From the NCBI GenBank assembly GCA_021295655.1, contig JAGWBX010000021.1:52304-116303 (forward strand): a stretch of 64,000 nucleotides of DNA. Reading direction: 5' to 3'. Positions 35,523 through 45,204 of this stretch are shown here, one piece after another. Origin of the DNA: Candidatus Latescibacterota bacterium (GTDB lineage Bacteria; Latescibacterota; UBA2968; GCA-2709665). The position numbers and the translations under genes were made by a program. The notes under the pieces are model-generated. The model was not told the origin of the DNA. It did not search any database and saw only the letters and a list, made by a program, of their open reading frames with translations. Positions within the stretch are counted from its first letter, which is position 1; the number at the start of each line of letters is the position of its first letter.

Positions 35523-38519
35523 TTAAAACCCCTCCAGTCTGCTCAGGTCCGCAACGCCGTCGGCGAGAGAGGCGATTCGTTGAACCAGGGCCAGACGCGC
35601 CCGGCGAAGCACCGGATTTTCATCCATCACCAGGACGTCCTCGAAGAAGCGGTTGATCGGGCCGCGAAGGTCGGCCAGAACCGTTTCAAGGGAGCCGATC
35701 CTGTCATCCGATCGGTCCATAACGCGCTGGGCTCCTTCCCACCGCAGATGCAGGGCGCACGAGGAAGGATCCGGGTCTGCCTCCGGGTTCAGGGGACAGG
35801 ATTCATCCAGGTCGCGCACAATACGCTTGCAGCGCGCGTATGCATGAAGCGTTTCGGTCCAGTTTTCCGAACGGACCATCTGATCGAGGCCTTCCACAAT
35901 GGTTCGGAGCCCGAAGGGGTCGTCGCATCCGCCACCAAGCGCGGCCTCGACCACGTCATGACGAAAGCCTTCCTCTTTCAGTTGTACGCCCAGACGGCGC
36001 ATGATAAAGGTATACGCTTCGTCCAATCGATTGGTATCGACTCGGATAGGAAGCCCGGCAGCCGCGGCCTCCAGGCCCTTCCTCAGAGAAAGGTGACGGC
36101 GTTTCCCGGTAAGCAGCGCCAGCAGGCCCAGTGCGTCCCGACGCAATCCATAAGGGTCGGCCGTCGACCGGGGCTTGATTCCGGCGCAGAACAGGCCGGC
36201 CAGGCTGTCCAGCCGGTCGGCTATTGAGACGGCGAATCCGGATTGGCTCGACGGCAGCAAATCCCCGGGAAACCGGGGAAGATAGTGTTCCTGGATGGCC
36301 GTGGCCACTGCATCGGTCTCCTTCGACAGCAAGGCGTAGTAGCGGCCCATCACGCCCTGAAGGGGCGTCATCTCGACAACCATCGCGGTGGCCAGATCGG
36401 CTTTGCACAACCGGGCCGCCCGTTTGGCCGTGATCATATCCTCTTCGGTCAGCCCCAGATCGGACCCGACGACCGGAATCAGTTGCTCGATTCGCACGCT
36501 CTTGGCCCTCACGGATCCAAGATCGTCCTGGAAGGTGAGCGTATCCAGACGCGGCAGGTAGTCCTCCAGGGCGCTTCGGGCGTCTTCCCTGTAAAAGAAG
36601 GCGGCGTCTGCAAATCTGGCGCGAACAACATTCTCGTTCCCTCGAACAACAGGGCCGGAATCGGCCGGTCGACCGTTGGACACGGTCACGAACCAGGGCA
36701 TCAGCCAGCCTGTTTCCGGGTGTACCACGGGAAAGCAGCGCTGGTGCTTCTTGAGTACGGATACCAGGACCTCTTCGGGCAGTTCGAGATGCGCTTCGTC
36801 GAAACTGCCGCGCAGCGCGAAAGGCGCTTCGACCAGGTCGGTAACTTCGTCGAGCAGATCGGGATCTTCCAGGACGCTGCCGCCTACCTCGTGCGCCCGT
36901 GCGAGGACCTGATTCCGTATGGTTTCCCTTCGCCGTTCGCGGTCCACGATCAGGCCCAATTCTTCCATCTGCGGGCGATAGGTGCCAGCTGACGCCAACT
37001 GAACGGGCGGGTCGCCATCGGGCCTTAGTCCGTGGCTGGTACGTCCGCTCCGGATCCGTGCGACGGGAAACGGTACAATCCGGTTTCCGAAAAGGGCGAC
37101 GATCCAGCGCAAAGGCCGGGGATATGCGAAACCGTCGGAGTCCCAGCGCATCGTCTTCAGGAAGATCAATCCGTTGATCAACTCCGGAAGGAGTTCGGTC
37201 AGGACTTCCAGCGTTTCGCGTCCGGGCTCGTGGCGCCGCGCATAGACATAATCAACGCCTTTGTCGTCCTTCCTGTGTTCCACCGAACCCGTAGAGATGC
37301 CCTGACCGCGACAGAACCCTTCCAGAGCCCGTGTCGGTTTACCGTCGACGTCGTAAGCGGCCCTGACTGCCGGACCGCGAACTTCGCGTTCCCGGTCCGG
37401 CTGGCGTCCCTCGAGATTCCTGACGCTGGCTACAAGCCTTCTGGGCGTGCCCGTTATTTCGATTCTGTCATATCCGAGCCTCCGTTCCCGCAGAAGCTCG
37501 GGAAGCGATCTCTCGAGTTGCTCGATGCCGGACCGCACGTCGCCGGGGGGGAGTTCTTCGGAACCGATCTCCAGAAGCAGGTCGGCGCGCTCCTGGGAAC
37601 GAACGTCCCGTTCCGGCTCAGGGTCGCCTGTCTCCACGGTTTTCCTGATGAGGGGGTGGCCTGACGCTTCACGCTGTTTTGAAAACCCTTCGGCGACCTG
37701 CCTCGCGAGGTCGCGGATCCCGGCGAAGTACCGCGCACGTTCGGTTACGCCGATGGCGCCGCGGGTGTCCAGCAGATTAAAGGTGTGAGAGCAACGCAGC
37801 ACGTAGTCATAGGCGGGTATGACGAGTCCGCGGTCTATAGCGGCTTTCGCTTCATCACGGAACAGATCGAACATGGACTGCAGACGACCGACGTCTGCGT
37901 GGAGGAACTCGTAATTGCAATACTCCACTTCCTGCTGTCTGAGTATGTCGCCATAGGAAACCTGCTCATTCCACCGAAGCTGCCAGACTTCGCGCACGTC
38001 CTGCACGTACATGGCGATACGTTCCATGCCGTAGGTGATCTCCACGGGCACCGGGTCGAGCTGCATGCCGCCGGCCTGCTGGAAATAGGTGAACTGGGTG
38101 ATTTCCAGGCCGTCGAGCCAGACCTCCCAGCCCAGTCCCCACGCGCCGAGCCCGGGCGATTCCCAGTTGTCCTCCACAAAGCGGATGTCGTGGCGCCTCC
38201 GGCTCAGCCCCAGTGCCTCAAGGCTCTCCAGGTAGAGTTCCTGGGGGTTGCCCGGCTCGGGCTTGAGAACAACCTGGTACTGCGTGTGCATCTGCATCCT
38301 GTTCGGGTTCTCGCCGAACCGTCCGTCGTCCGGTCGAAAGCTGGGTTCAACGTATGCCACGTTCCAGGGCTCCGGCCCCAGCACGCGAAGCGCGGTGCTC
38401 GGGTTCCATGTACCCGCGCCCACTTTTTCGCTGAGCGGCTGCCAGATGATACACCCGTGATCCGCCCAGAACCGTTCCAGGCGAAGAATGAGTTCCTGGA
38501 AGGATGGTGTGGAACTCAC
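35523..38519 (-). CDS. glyQS: glycyl-tRNA synthetase, fused alpha and beta subunits
   Basis: A 998-residue single-chain enzyme. Residues 1-295 match GlyQ ([18 protein letters not shown], the class II motif region [39 protein letters not shown]). From about 315 the sequence matches GlyS ([15 protein letters not shown] at its start, HQRCFPV, and a C-terminal anticodon-binding region). It charges tRNA-Gly in the cytosol. The two parts are separate genes in most bacteria, but fusions are known in, for example, Chlamydiae. The junction is a short acidic linker. Confidence 0.93.
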   Translation of the reverse strand: MSSTPSFQELILRLERFWADHGCIIWQPLSEKVGAGTWNPSTALRVLGPEPWNVAYVEPSFRPDDGRFGENPNRMQMHTQYQVVLKPEPGNPQELYLESLEALGLSRRRHDIRFVEDNWESPGLGAWGLGWEVWLDGLEITQFTYFQQAGGMQLDPVPVEITYGMERIAMYVQDVREVWQLRWNEQVSYGDILRQQEVEYCNYEFLHADVGRLQSMFDLFRDEAKAAIDRGLVIPAYDYVLRCSHTFNLLDTRGAIGVTERARYFAGIRDLARQVAEGFSKQREASGHPLIRKTVETGDPEPERDVRSQERADLLLEIGSEELPPGDVRSGIEQLERSLPELLRERRLGYDRIEITGTPRRLVASVRNLEGRQPDREREVRGPAVRAAYDVDGKPTRALEGFCRGQGISTGSVEHRKDDKGVDYVYARRHEPGRETLEVLTELLPELINGLIFLKTMRWDSDGFAYPRPLRWIVALFGNRIVPFPVARIRSGRTSHGLRPDGDPPVQLASAGTYRPQMEELGLIVDRERRRETIRNQVLARAHEVGGSVLEDPDLLDEVTDLVEAPFALRGSFDEAHLELPEEVLVSVLKKHQRCFPVVHPETGWLMPWFVTVSNGRPADSGPVVRGNENVVRARFADAAFFYREDARSALEDYLPRLDTLTFQDDLGSVRAKSVRIEQLIPVVGSDLGLTEEDMITAKRAARLCKADLATAMVVEMTPLQGVMGRYYALLSKETDAVATAIQEHYLPRFPGDLLPSSQSGFAVSIADRLDSLAGLFCAGIKPRSTADPYGLRRDALGLLALLTGKRRHLSLRKGLEAAAAGLPIRVDTNRLDEAYTFIMRRLGVQLKEEGFRHDVVEAALGGGCDDPFGLRTIVEGLDQMVRSENWTETLHAYARCKRIVRDLDESCPLNPEADPDPSSCALHLRWEGAQRVMDRSDDRIGSLETVLADLRGPINRFFEDVLVMDENPVLRRARLALVQRIASLADGVADLSRLEGF

Positions 38520-38611
38520 GTATTACGTCCTTTCATCGTATGCGCCGTACGGCATGACAAGGAAACAGAAAATGGATCCCGGTCTGACACCGAAGCGCGG
38601 AGAACGTGCGG

Positions 38612-39817
38612 TCACTGATCCGCCCCCGAAATCCTCCTGATGGGCGTCTTGGAAACTCTGGCTTTCGCGTTCTTCTGGATCTGCTTGATGGACCGTTCCA
38701 CGTTCCGGACCTTCTTCCTGCCGTCGTGGACGGCAACCGTAAGGTCCATCCGCCGGGTCTCGCCGGCGTCCAGCCTGACGACCCGGCCCTGCTTGCGCTC
38801 GAACGGCTTCGGGTTGGGGTAGTTGGTGGCCGGTTCCAGTCCCGTGACATATCCGTCTTCCGTTGCCGCCGTGTTTTTCCACAGCGTAAAGCAGGGCAAC
38901 TGGTTGAGAGAACAGTGGAGGCTCGAACCCAGGTCTCCTTTGGCGTTTTTGAGCAGGACCACCGTCTGTCCGCTGCCCCGCTTTGCCGCCAGTTCGTAGA
39001 AGTAGACCTGTTCCACAAAACCGGGCTCCGGCGCCCCGAACCTGCCATATGTGGCGACCCCCTTCTGCGCCGTGGCATCTCTGGGGGATACCGATCTCAC
39101 GGGCGCCACCAGGGTGCTGCCCGCTTCCAGCAGCGGAGGGCCGTAATTACAATGGTATAACATCTGCATTTCGGCGGGTCTGTTGTTGAGATTGGTAACC
39201 CGATCTGAAATGGTAAGGCTGTTGCCGCCGGGCTCCGTGGAAATGTGGGAGGTCAACCGCAGCGCGGGACCGAACATCATGGCTTCATCCACAACGCCGA
39301 CCACGGTGATGCGATGCGGCGGGGCCAGGTCCACGCGAATCTCGACGTGACGCGCGGGAATGTTTGCGACTTTTCCGTGTAGCGGGAGGAAGACCGTGGC
39401 CTCGTTGCCGTTGTTGTCGATAACCACGTCATTCGTTGGCGCACCGTTGCTTTCCATGCCGCAGCGAACGATCCATTCATTGAAGCCCTTCAGCCAGCCG
39501 AGGCCTCCCCGGTCGTTGGCTTCTACATGGGCCGGATGAACCAGGTCGCGAACGGGGGAATCCCATCCGAGAGGGATATCCCGGTAGACGCCCTTCCAGA
39601 TCCCCATCCCGCGAGTCGGCACAATGGTGAATGAGAAGACGCCGTTGTCCACTTCCACGAGGTCGATGCCCGCCTGCAGCCCGCCCTGAAGGGTTTTCTT
39701 CTTCACCCTCCACGAGAGTCCGGTACCCAGGGAAAGGGTCTCCTCATCTATGCATCCGGACTCGACCCAGTGGCCGCGATCCGCGTCGGTCAGCACGTGA
39801 CGAAACACGCCACCCAT
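38612..39817 (-). CDS. DUF4432-family mutarotase-like protein
   Basis: ATG 39815-39817 follows AAGGAG by six bases; the longer frame upstream is not convincing. The 401-residue protein has the galactose mutarotase-like fold of DUF4432: LSWRVKKKTLQGGLQAGIDL, VPTRGMGIWKG, SPVRDLVHPAHV, and GLEPATNYPN near the end. A role as a sugar epimerase or in handling a modified aldose is likely. The C-terminal basic tail (after residue 370) is an extension of unknown use. It sits about 90 bases upstream of glyQS. Confidence 0.8.
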   Translation of the reverse strand: MGGVFRHVLTDADRGHWVESGCIDEETLSLGTGLSWRVKKKTLQGGLQAGIDLVEVDNGVFSFTIVPTRGMGIWKGVYRDIPLGWDSPVRDLVHPAHVEANDRGGLGWLKGFNEWIVRCGMESNGAPTNDVVIDNNGNEATVFLPLHGKVANIPARHVEIRVDLAPPHRITVVGVVDEAMMFGPALRLTSHISTEPGGNSLTISDRVTNLNNRPAEMQMLYHCNYGPPLLEAGSTLVAPVRSVSPRDATAQKGVATYGRFGAPEPGFVEQVYFYELAAKRGSGQTVVLLKNAKGDLGSSLHCSLNQLPCFTLWKNTAATEDGYVTGLEPATNYPNPKPFERKQGRVVRLDAGETRRMDLTVAVHDGRKKVRNVERSIKQIQKNAKARVSKTPIRRISGADQ

Positions 39818-40107
39818 GTAGAACTCCTTGTATAATAGGAGGTTGCAATACGAGACGCGTGTAAGGACCAGAGGTGCAAATATACTGAACACCCAACAAT
39901 GTGTCAATGAAAGAAGCCCTGCGATGCCTTTCCGGAAACGGGCTTAACAGTCCGTTGATAAAGTTGCTCTGCAGGCCGGGCATGGTGTCCCGTCACGGAA
40001 ATATGTCACCATTCATCCGCCGATTCACCCCTTCCGGCGGCGGCCGTCGCTGCCCGGGGCGAAGGTCGACCTTCGGGTTTGGGATTCCCGTCGATTTTCC
40101 AGTACAC

Positions 40108-40136
40108 TTGACAATCCGTACGCCGGTCTTTAGCAT
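40108..40136 (+). promoter_or_regulatory. sigma-70 promoter of the cell-wall gene set
   Basis: TTGACA (40108-40113), exactly 17 bases, then TAGCAT (40131-40136), about 42 bases upstream of the Mpl-like start. The -35 is a perfect consensus; the -10 matches four of six. Confidence 0.6.
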
Positions 40137-40178
40137 GGAGTCACAACGCGTTTCGTTTGAGCCGCGAAAGGAGAGAAC

Positions 40179-41543
40179 ATGGCGGCCCTCAGGACGGTTT
40201 TTTTCTGCGGCATCGGGGGAAGTGGAATGAGCGCGCTGGCGCAGGTGATGCGGCATCACGGGCATGTCGTGCGCGGCTCCGACCGTCGCCGGGACCATGG
40301 CCAGAGTACGGCGCTCTTCGACAGCCTCGGCGCCCGGGGCATTGCGTTGTTCCCCCAGGATGGGTCGGGCGTTGACGATTCCGTGGACGAACTGATCGTG
40401 TCAGCCGCGGTGGAGGAACACATTCCCGACGTGCGCGCAGCACTGCAGCAGCGGATTCCCGTGCGAAAGCGCGCGGAGGTGCTGGCCGAACTGTTCAATC
40501 GGGCGGAGGGCGTCGCTGTTGGGGGCACGAGTGGAAAGACGACGGTTGCCGGCATGATCGGTCATATCCTGAAGCAGGCGGGCCGAAACCCGACAGCGAT
40601 CCTTGGGGGTGGGCTCCTGAACGTCTCGCCACCGCAAACGGGTAATGCCATCTGCGGCGACCCCGGTCTGTCCGTGATTGAAGCGGATGAGAGCGACGGC
40701 ACGATTGTCCTGTACGAGCCTTCAATTTCAGTCCTGACCAATATTTCGCTGGACCACAAGCCGCTTCGGGAACTGCGCGACATGTTTCGGGAATTTGTAC
40801 AAAAAGCCCGTCGAGCGGCCATTATAAATATGGACTGCGCGCTATCCGTGGCGCTCGGCGTAGAAGGTATTGGTTTTGGGGTTGATAACTGCCAGGCGCA
40901 GTTCTGCGCCGAAAACATTCAGCCGGTGGCGGATGGCGTGACGTTTACAGTCAGCGGGACCATGTTTCGCCTGAAGATTCCAGGCAGGCACAATGTTTCG
41001 AATGCCGTCGCTGCCGCGGCCGCCTGCTCGGTGTCGGGCGTTCCCGTCCCCCAATCGGCCGACGCCCTGGCGACTTTCGCTGGTATCCGGCGACGCATGC
41101 AGGTACTCGGTACCGCCGGAGGCGTGACGGTGATCGACGATTTCGCCCACAATCCTGACAAAATTGCGGCCACGCTCTCCACACTCAAAGAACAACCCGG
41201 ACGGCTGCTGGTGATGTTCCAGCCAACCGGATTTGCGCCAACACGGTTCCTTAAGGACGGGCTGATCGCCGCCTTTGCAGCGGGTCTGGAGAACCGGGAC
41301 GTGCTTGCGATGCCGGAGATTTTCTACGCGGGCGGAACCGCAAAGCGCGATATTTCGTCCCGCGACTTAATCGAAGCGATTTCAGGGAAAGGCGTAAACG
41401 CGGGGTTCTACAACGAGCGAGCAGAAATCGCGCGCCGGTTTACCGAAGAAGCGCGGCCGGGAGACCGGGTGGTCATTATGGGCGCACGAGACGACACGCT
41501 GACCGATTTCGCCAATGGAATTTTGAAGTCGTTCGCGTCCTGA
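40179..41543 (+). CDS. Mur ligase, Mpl/MurC-like
   Basis: A 454-residue ligase with AAGGAG six bases upstream. The N-terminal Rossmann segment is FFCGIGGSGMSALA, the ATP loop GGTSGKTT spans 115-122, and DESDGT, TNISLDHK and DDFAHNP supply metal and ligand contacts. MurC adds L-Ala to UDP-MurNAc, while Mpl joins a recycled tripeptide to UDP-MurNAc. The HNP rather than HHPT block, and the next gene (LD-carboxypeptidase), favour a recycling role (Mpl), but an essential murC cannot be excluded. Confidence 0.78.
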   Translation: MAALRTVFFCGIGGSGMSALAQVMRHHGHVVRGSDRRRDHGQSTALFDSLGARGIALFPQDGSGVDDSVDELIVSAAVEEHIPDVRAALQQRIPVRKRAEVLAELFNRAEGVAVGGTSGKTTVAGMIGHILKQAGRNPTAILGGGLLNVSPPQTGNAICGDPGLSVIEADESDGTIVLYEPSISVLTNISLDHKPLRELRDMFREFVQKARRAAIINMDCALSVALGVEGIGFGVDNCQAQFCAENIQPVADGVTFTVSGTMFRLKIPGRHNVSNAVAAAAACSVSGVPVPQSADALATFAGIRRRMQVLGTAGGVTVIDDFAHNPDKIAATLSTLKEQPGRLLVMFQPTGFAPTRFLKDGLIAAFAAGLENRDVLAMPEIFYAGGTAKRDISSRDLIEAISGKGVNAGFYNERAEIARRFTEEARPGDRVVIMGARDDTLTDFANGILKSFAS

Positions 41544-41598
41544 AGTCCCTTTTTCGCCTGATTGGGTCCGTCTGATTTGAAGTTGGGAGCGTCTTCTG

Positions 41599-42501
41599 GT
41601 GGTTCCGCCACACATACAACCTGGCGACCTGATCGGCATCGTGTCGCCGTCGGGGTCGTTCGAACGGGAGCGATTACGTCCGGGCCTTTCATACCTCCGA
41701 AACAGGGGCTTCCGGGTGCGGGTTGGATCGGCGGTTTATGACCGTGATCGGTACCTCGCAGGACAGGATGCCGACCGGGCGAAGGATCTGAACGCCATGT
41801 TTGCCGACCCGGAGGTCCGCGCCGTCTTTGCGGCTCGCGGAGGTTTCGGGGCCGCACGAGTGCTGGAATTTCTGGACTACGAGGCGATCCGAAGTGACCC
41901 TAAACCCCTGACGGGGTTCAGCGATACCACCGCACTGCAACTGGGAATTTACGGCCGTACCGGTATGGTGAGCTATTCCGGCGTGACGCTGTGCGGTGAC
42001 GTTACAGCATCCGGAATACCGGAAGTAACGGAAACATCGCTTTGGGACGCGCTCGTGCGGGGACGGTTCGACGAGATGGCCGGTGTCGCGGCGCTGCGGG
42101 GACGAGCCGCGGAAGGGACGCTGTTGGGCGGCTGTCTCTCGGTGATCGCCTCGCTCGTAGGTACCGGATATCTGCCGGATACGAGCGGCGCGCTTCTCTT
42201 TCTTGAAGACGTGAACGAAGCCCCCTACCGGGTGGACCGCATGCTGACGCAACTCCGAATGGCGGGTGTGTTCGATCGCGTGGCCGGCGTGGTGTTCGGG
42301 CAATTCAAGGATTGCGAGCCCGAACGGGAGGAGGAGGGTACCGTGGACAACGTCCTGCGCGATTTTTCAACGTCCGTCACCGCTCCGGTCTTTTGGGGAT
42401 TGCCTTACGGGCACGGTGAGGGACGGCGCGTGCTGCCGATCGGACTCCGGGCTGCGGTGGACGGAAGCCGGGGGTCGTTGATAGTCGAAGCTGACCGCTG
42501 A
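41599..42501 (+). CDS. LD-carboxypeptidase (peptidase S66)
   Basis: GTG start at 41599 with GGGAG nine bases upstream. The 300-residue enzyme has the S66 signature: PGDLIGIVSPSG, the nucleophile S108 in GFSDTT, the Glu of FLEDVNE and the His of YGHGE. The family removes the terminal D-Ala from muropeptide tetrapeptides in the cytosol (LdcA-type) and gives tripeptide, the substrate of Mpl, which is encoded 55 bases upstream. Together they form a muropeptide-recycling pair. Confidence 0.85.
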   Translation: MVPPHIQPGDLIGIVSPSGSFERERLRPGLSYLRNRGFRVRVGSAVYDRDRYLAGQDADRAKDLNAMFADPEVRAVFAARGGFGAARVLEFLDYEAIRSDPKPLTGFSDTTALQLGIYGRTGMVSYSGVTLCGDVTASGIPEVTETSLWDALVRGRFDEMAGVAALRGRAAEGTLLGGCLSVIASLVGTGYLPDTSGALLFLEDVNEAPYRVDRMLTQLRMAGVFDRVAGVVFGQFKDCEPEREEEGTVDNVLRDFSTSVTAPVFWGLPYGHGEGRRVLPIGLRAAVDGSRGSLIVEADR

Positions 42502-42577
42502 TAGCTGACAGCTATTTTCAACTGATCGAATTCCCCTGATCTGTTTCCCGGACATCAGCCTGTGAAAGGCCACTGTC

Positions 42578-43441
42578 GTGATGTCAAAGATGACCTGCTT
42601 GCGTCTGCTGATTGCGTTCTGCCTGGTCGGATCAATCGCATCCTGCGCGGCAATAGGCCGGTTCAATATCCTGAGTACGGAGCAGGAAGTCGAAATCGGC
42701 CGCGAAGCGGCGCGGGAGATCGAGCGGAACCTCAGGCTCTATAGCGATCCCGTCGTGGCGGCGTACATCAACAGCCTTGGCCAGATGCTTGCGCGGTATT
42801 CGCGTCGTTCAGGGTTGACGTACTACTTCAAGGTCGTGGATACTGACGAGGTAAACGCCTTCGCGCTTCCCGGCGGCTGGCTGTACGTGAACCGGGGTCT
42901 GATTACAACAGCGGAGAACGAGTCGGAACTGGCGGGCGTGATCGGACACGAAATCGGTCACGTGGATAGGAAACACGGCGCCCGGGCCATCAGCAGACAG
43001 TTTGGCGCGGCGGTGTTTGTGGACGCGACTCTGGGCGGAAAGGATGCATCCGCGAAACACCGTGTAATCAGGCAGGTGGTTGCCATTTCAACCGGAATGG
43101 GACAGTTGAAATACGGACGCGACGCCGAACGGGAGGCCGACCGGTTCGCCGTGGAATCAACATACGCTGCGGGGATCGATCCGGAAGGGACGGCCACGTT
43201 TTTCGAAAAGCTGATGGCGATGCAAAAGAAAGAACCCGGTCGGCTGGAAAATCTGTTTTCCACCCATCCACCCAGCCGGGAGCGGGTTGAGAATGTACGG
43301 TCACAGATTGGCGGACTGCCCCTCAAAGCGGGCTTGACGTCAGATTCCCGGCGGTTTCAGGCAATAAAAGAGAGAATCCTCGAACGCGAACGGGCGCGAC
43401 GCGGGAAGAAAGCGCGCGGAAAGGCAACGCGGCAACGATAA
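42578..43441 (+). CDS. M48-family metalloprotease lipoprotein
   Basis: A 287-residue protein. A lipoprotein signal peptide ends in VGSIASC, so it is probably attached to the periplasmic side. The zinc motif HEIGH spans 124-128, and the third ligand is the E of AEREADRFA. LPGGWLYVNRG and FSTHPPSRERV are typical of BepA/YcaL-like periplasmic chaperone-proteases that watch over outer-membrane protein assembly. GTG 42578 is followed directly by ATG 42581; either could start it. Confidence 0.85.
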   Translation: MMSKMTCLRLLIAFCLVGSIASCAAIGRFNILSTEQEVEIGREAAREIERNLRLYSDPVVAAYINSLGQMLARYSRRSGLTYYFKVVDTDEVNAFALPGGWLYVNRGLITTAENESELAGVIGHEIGHVDRKHGARAISRQFGAAVFVDATLGGKDASAKHRVIRQVVAISTGMGQLKYGRDAEREADRFAVESTYAAGIDPEGTATFFEKLMAMQKKEPGRLENLFSTHPPSRERVENVRSQIGGLPLKAGLTSDSRRFQAIKERILERERARRGKKARGKATRQR

Positions 43442-43468
43442 CGTCACGGTCCGAGCTTCGCGTCGAAT

Positions 43469-44749
43469 CTATTTGCGCAACCTGTCCAGGCATTGAAAGT
43501 ACGACGGAAAGGACTTTTCCACGCAGGCCGGATTCCGAATCGCGATACCCGGCGCTTTCAGGCCGATCAACGCCATGCTCATGGCCATGCGGTGATCCTC
43601 GTACGTGTCGATTTCGGACGGACGGATGCGCGCAGCGGGATAAACCGTCAGCGAGTCAGGCCGGACGTCCGCACGAACCCCCAGTCTGGTCAGTTCGGCC
43701 GTGACGGCAGCGATGCGGTCGGTCTCCTTGATGCGCAGGTTGGCGATGTTGCGTACCGTTACCGGCCCGGATGCAAAAGGAGCGAGCGCACAGAGGGTCT
43801 GAACCACGTCAGGCATCGCGTTCATGTCCACGTCGATGCCGGCAAGCCGCTCAGGACCGCGGACTTCGATGCCGTCCGGCCGGCTGCTGACGGCGCAGCC
43901 CATTCTGCCCAGAACGTCTACGAATCCCACGTCGCCCTGTGCGGATGCACGGGAGAGGTTGCGGACCTTGATCCGGCCGCCCGTAAGCGCCGCGGCCGCG
44001 AAGAAATAGGAAGCGTTTGAGGCGTCCGGCTCGATGGGATACCTCGCGGGCGTGTAACGCTGACCCGCCTTCACGTGGTAGACGTTTCGGTCGCGCGTGT
44101 CGACAACCACGCCGAAATCGCGCATAATTTGAAGGGTCATGTCGATATACGGCCTGGAGACCAGGTTGCCGGTAATCTGGATCTCAACGTCCTTTCGCGC
44201 GTACGGCGCAACCATGAGAAGGGCGGAAAGATACTGGCTGCTCCGATCCCCCGGCATCTGTGTCAGCCCTCCCTCGAGGCCGGACGCGTCCACCACAACC
44301 GGCGGACACCCGTTTCCCGCCAGGCTCCGGACGTTTACTCCCAGAAGTCGGAGGCCGTCGATCAGATCCTGGATCGGCCGCTCTCTCATCCGGGGGGCGC
44401 CGTCCAGTGTATAGGTGCCAATTCCCAGCGAGGCATAACCGGTGAGAAACCGGGCTGCAGTGCCGGAGTTGCCCACGAAGAGTTCGGCGTTCGGAACGGG
44501 AATGCGGCCCCCCGCGCCGTCGACAGTGAGCGTGCTTTCGCTATCCACTCCAATGCGGACGCCGAGGGCTGAAAGTGCGCCGACCATATACCGGGTGTCG
44601 TCGCTTTCGAGGGCACCGCACAGCCGGCTCCGCCCGTCGGCAAGTGCCGAGATCAGCAGCGCCCGGTTGGTGTAGGACTTGGAGCCGGGCACCGACACGT
44701 TGGCGTCAACGTGCTGCCGCATGGGATGAATTTCCAGGACATTGGACAT
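43469..44749 (-). CDS. aroA: 3-phosphoshikimate 1-carboxyvinyltransferase (EPSP synthase)
   Basis: I start at ATG 44747-44749 for a 426-residue protein, the normal family length; the open frame extends 58 codons further but is not family-like. Diagnostic blocks: VPGSKSYTNRALL (shikimate phosphate and PEP binding), GNSGTAARFLTG, DRSSQYLSALLM, and IKETDRIAA near the end. It makes EPSP in the shikimate pathway for aromatic amino acids. It stands alone between two + strand genes. Confidence 0.92.
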   Translation of the reverse strand: MSNVLEIHPMRQHVDANVSVPGSKSYTNRALLISALADGRSRLCGALESDDTRYMVGALSALGVRIGVDSESTLTVDGAGGRIPVPNAELFVGNSGTAARFLTGYASLGIGTYTLDGAPRMRERPIQDLIDGLRLLGVNVRSLAGNGCPPVVVDASGLEGGLTQMPGDRSSQYLSALLMVAPYARKDVEIQITGNLVSRPYIDMTLQIMRDFGVVVDTRDRNVYHVKAGQRYTPARYPIEPDASNASYFFAAAALTGGRIKVRNLSRASAQGDVGFVDVLGRMGCAVSSRPDGIEVRGPERLAGIDVDMNAMPDVVQTLCALAPFASGPVTVRNIANLRIKETDRIAAVTAELTRLGVRADVRPDSLTVYPAARIRPSEIDTYEDHRMAMSMALIGLKAPGIAIRNPACVEKSFPSYFQCLDRLRK

Positions 44750-45037
44750 CTTGAGGAATCCCGATTCAGGGACGGGTGTCGTCAAAACCTCGTCATGGAC
44801 TGAAACAAGGTAACGCAATGGCGTGGGAAGTCCAATTGAAAAACGCCATTTGCGCACGAAAGCACCCCGGACGCCGTGGAAATCCGTACGCGGCGTTGCA
44901 GGCGGTTTCCGGCTGTTTGCCATGATGTGTCCCGGCTGGCGACCGTCCGTTTTGCACGTATGGAAATGACGTTACGCCCGTCGATCCGAGGGATTGCCCG
45001 GGTGGGTCTAAGTGAAGCAAACCTGTCAATCTGTCGC

Positions 45038-45066
45038 TTGACTTTTGGTTGGGCCGGAAGTAAGAT
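45038..45066 (+). promoter_or_regulatory. candidate sigma-70 promoter of dnaE
   Basis: TTGACT (45038-45043), 17 bases, TAAGAT (45061-45066), giving an untranslated leader of about 130 bases before the dnaE start at 45205. Confidence 0.45.
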
Positions 45067-45204
45067 TATTCGATTGTCGGGATATCCCTGCTCGCCGCGT
45101 TCCACGCTACGGTTTTCCCCTCTCCCCCGGCGCGGCCTCCCATTTCAGACAGACCCGCTTGCCCGAAAAACCCGTCCGACCCGGTACACCCGGAGAAACT
45201 CTCA

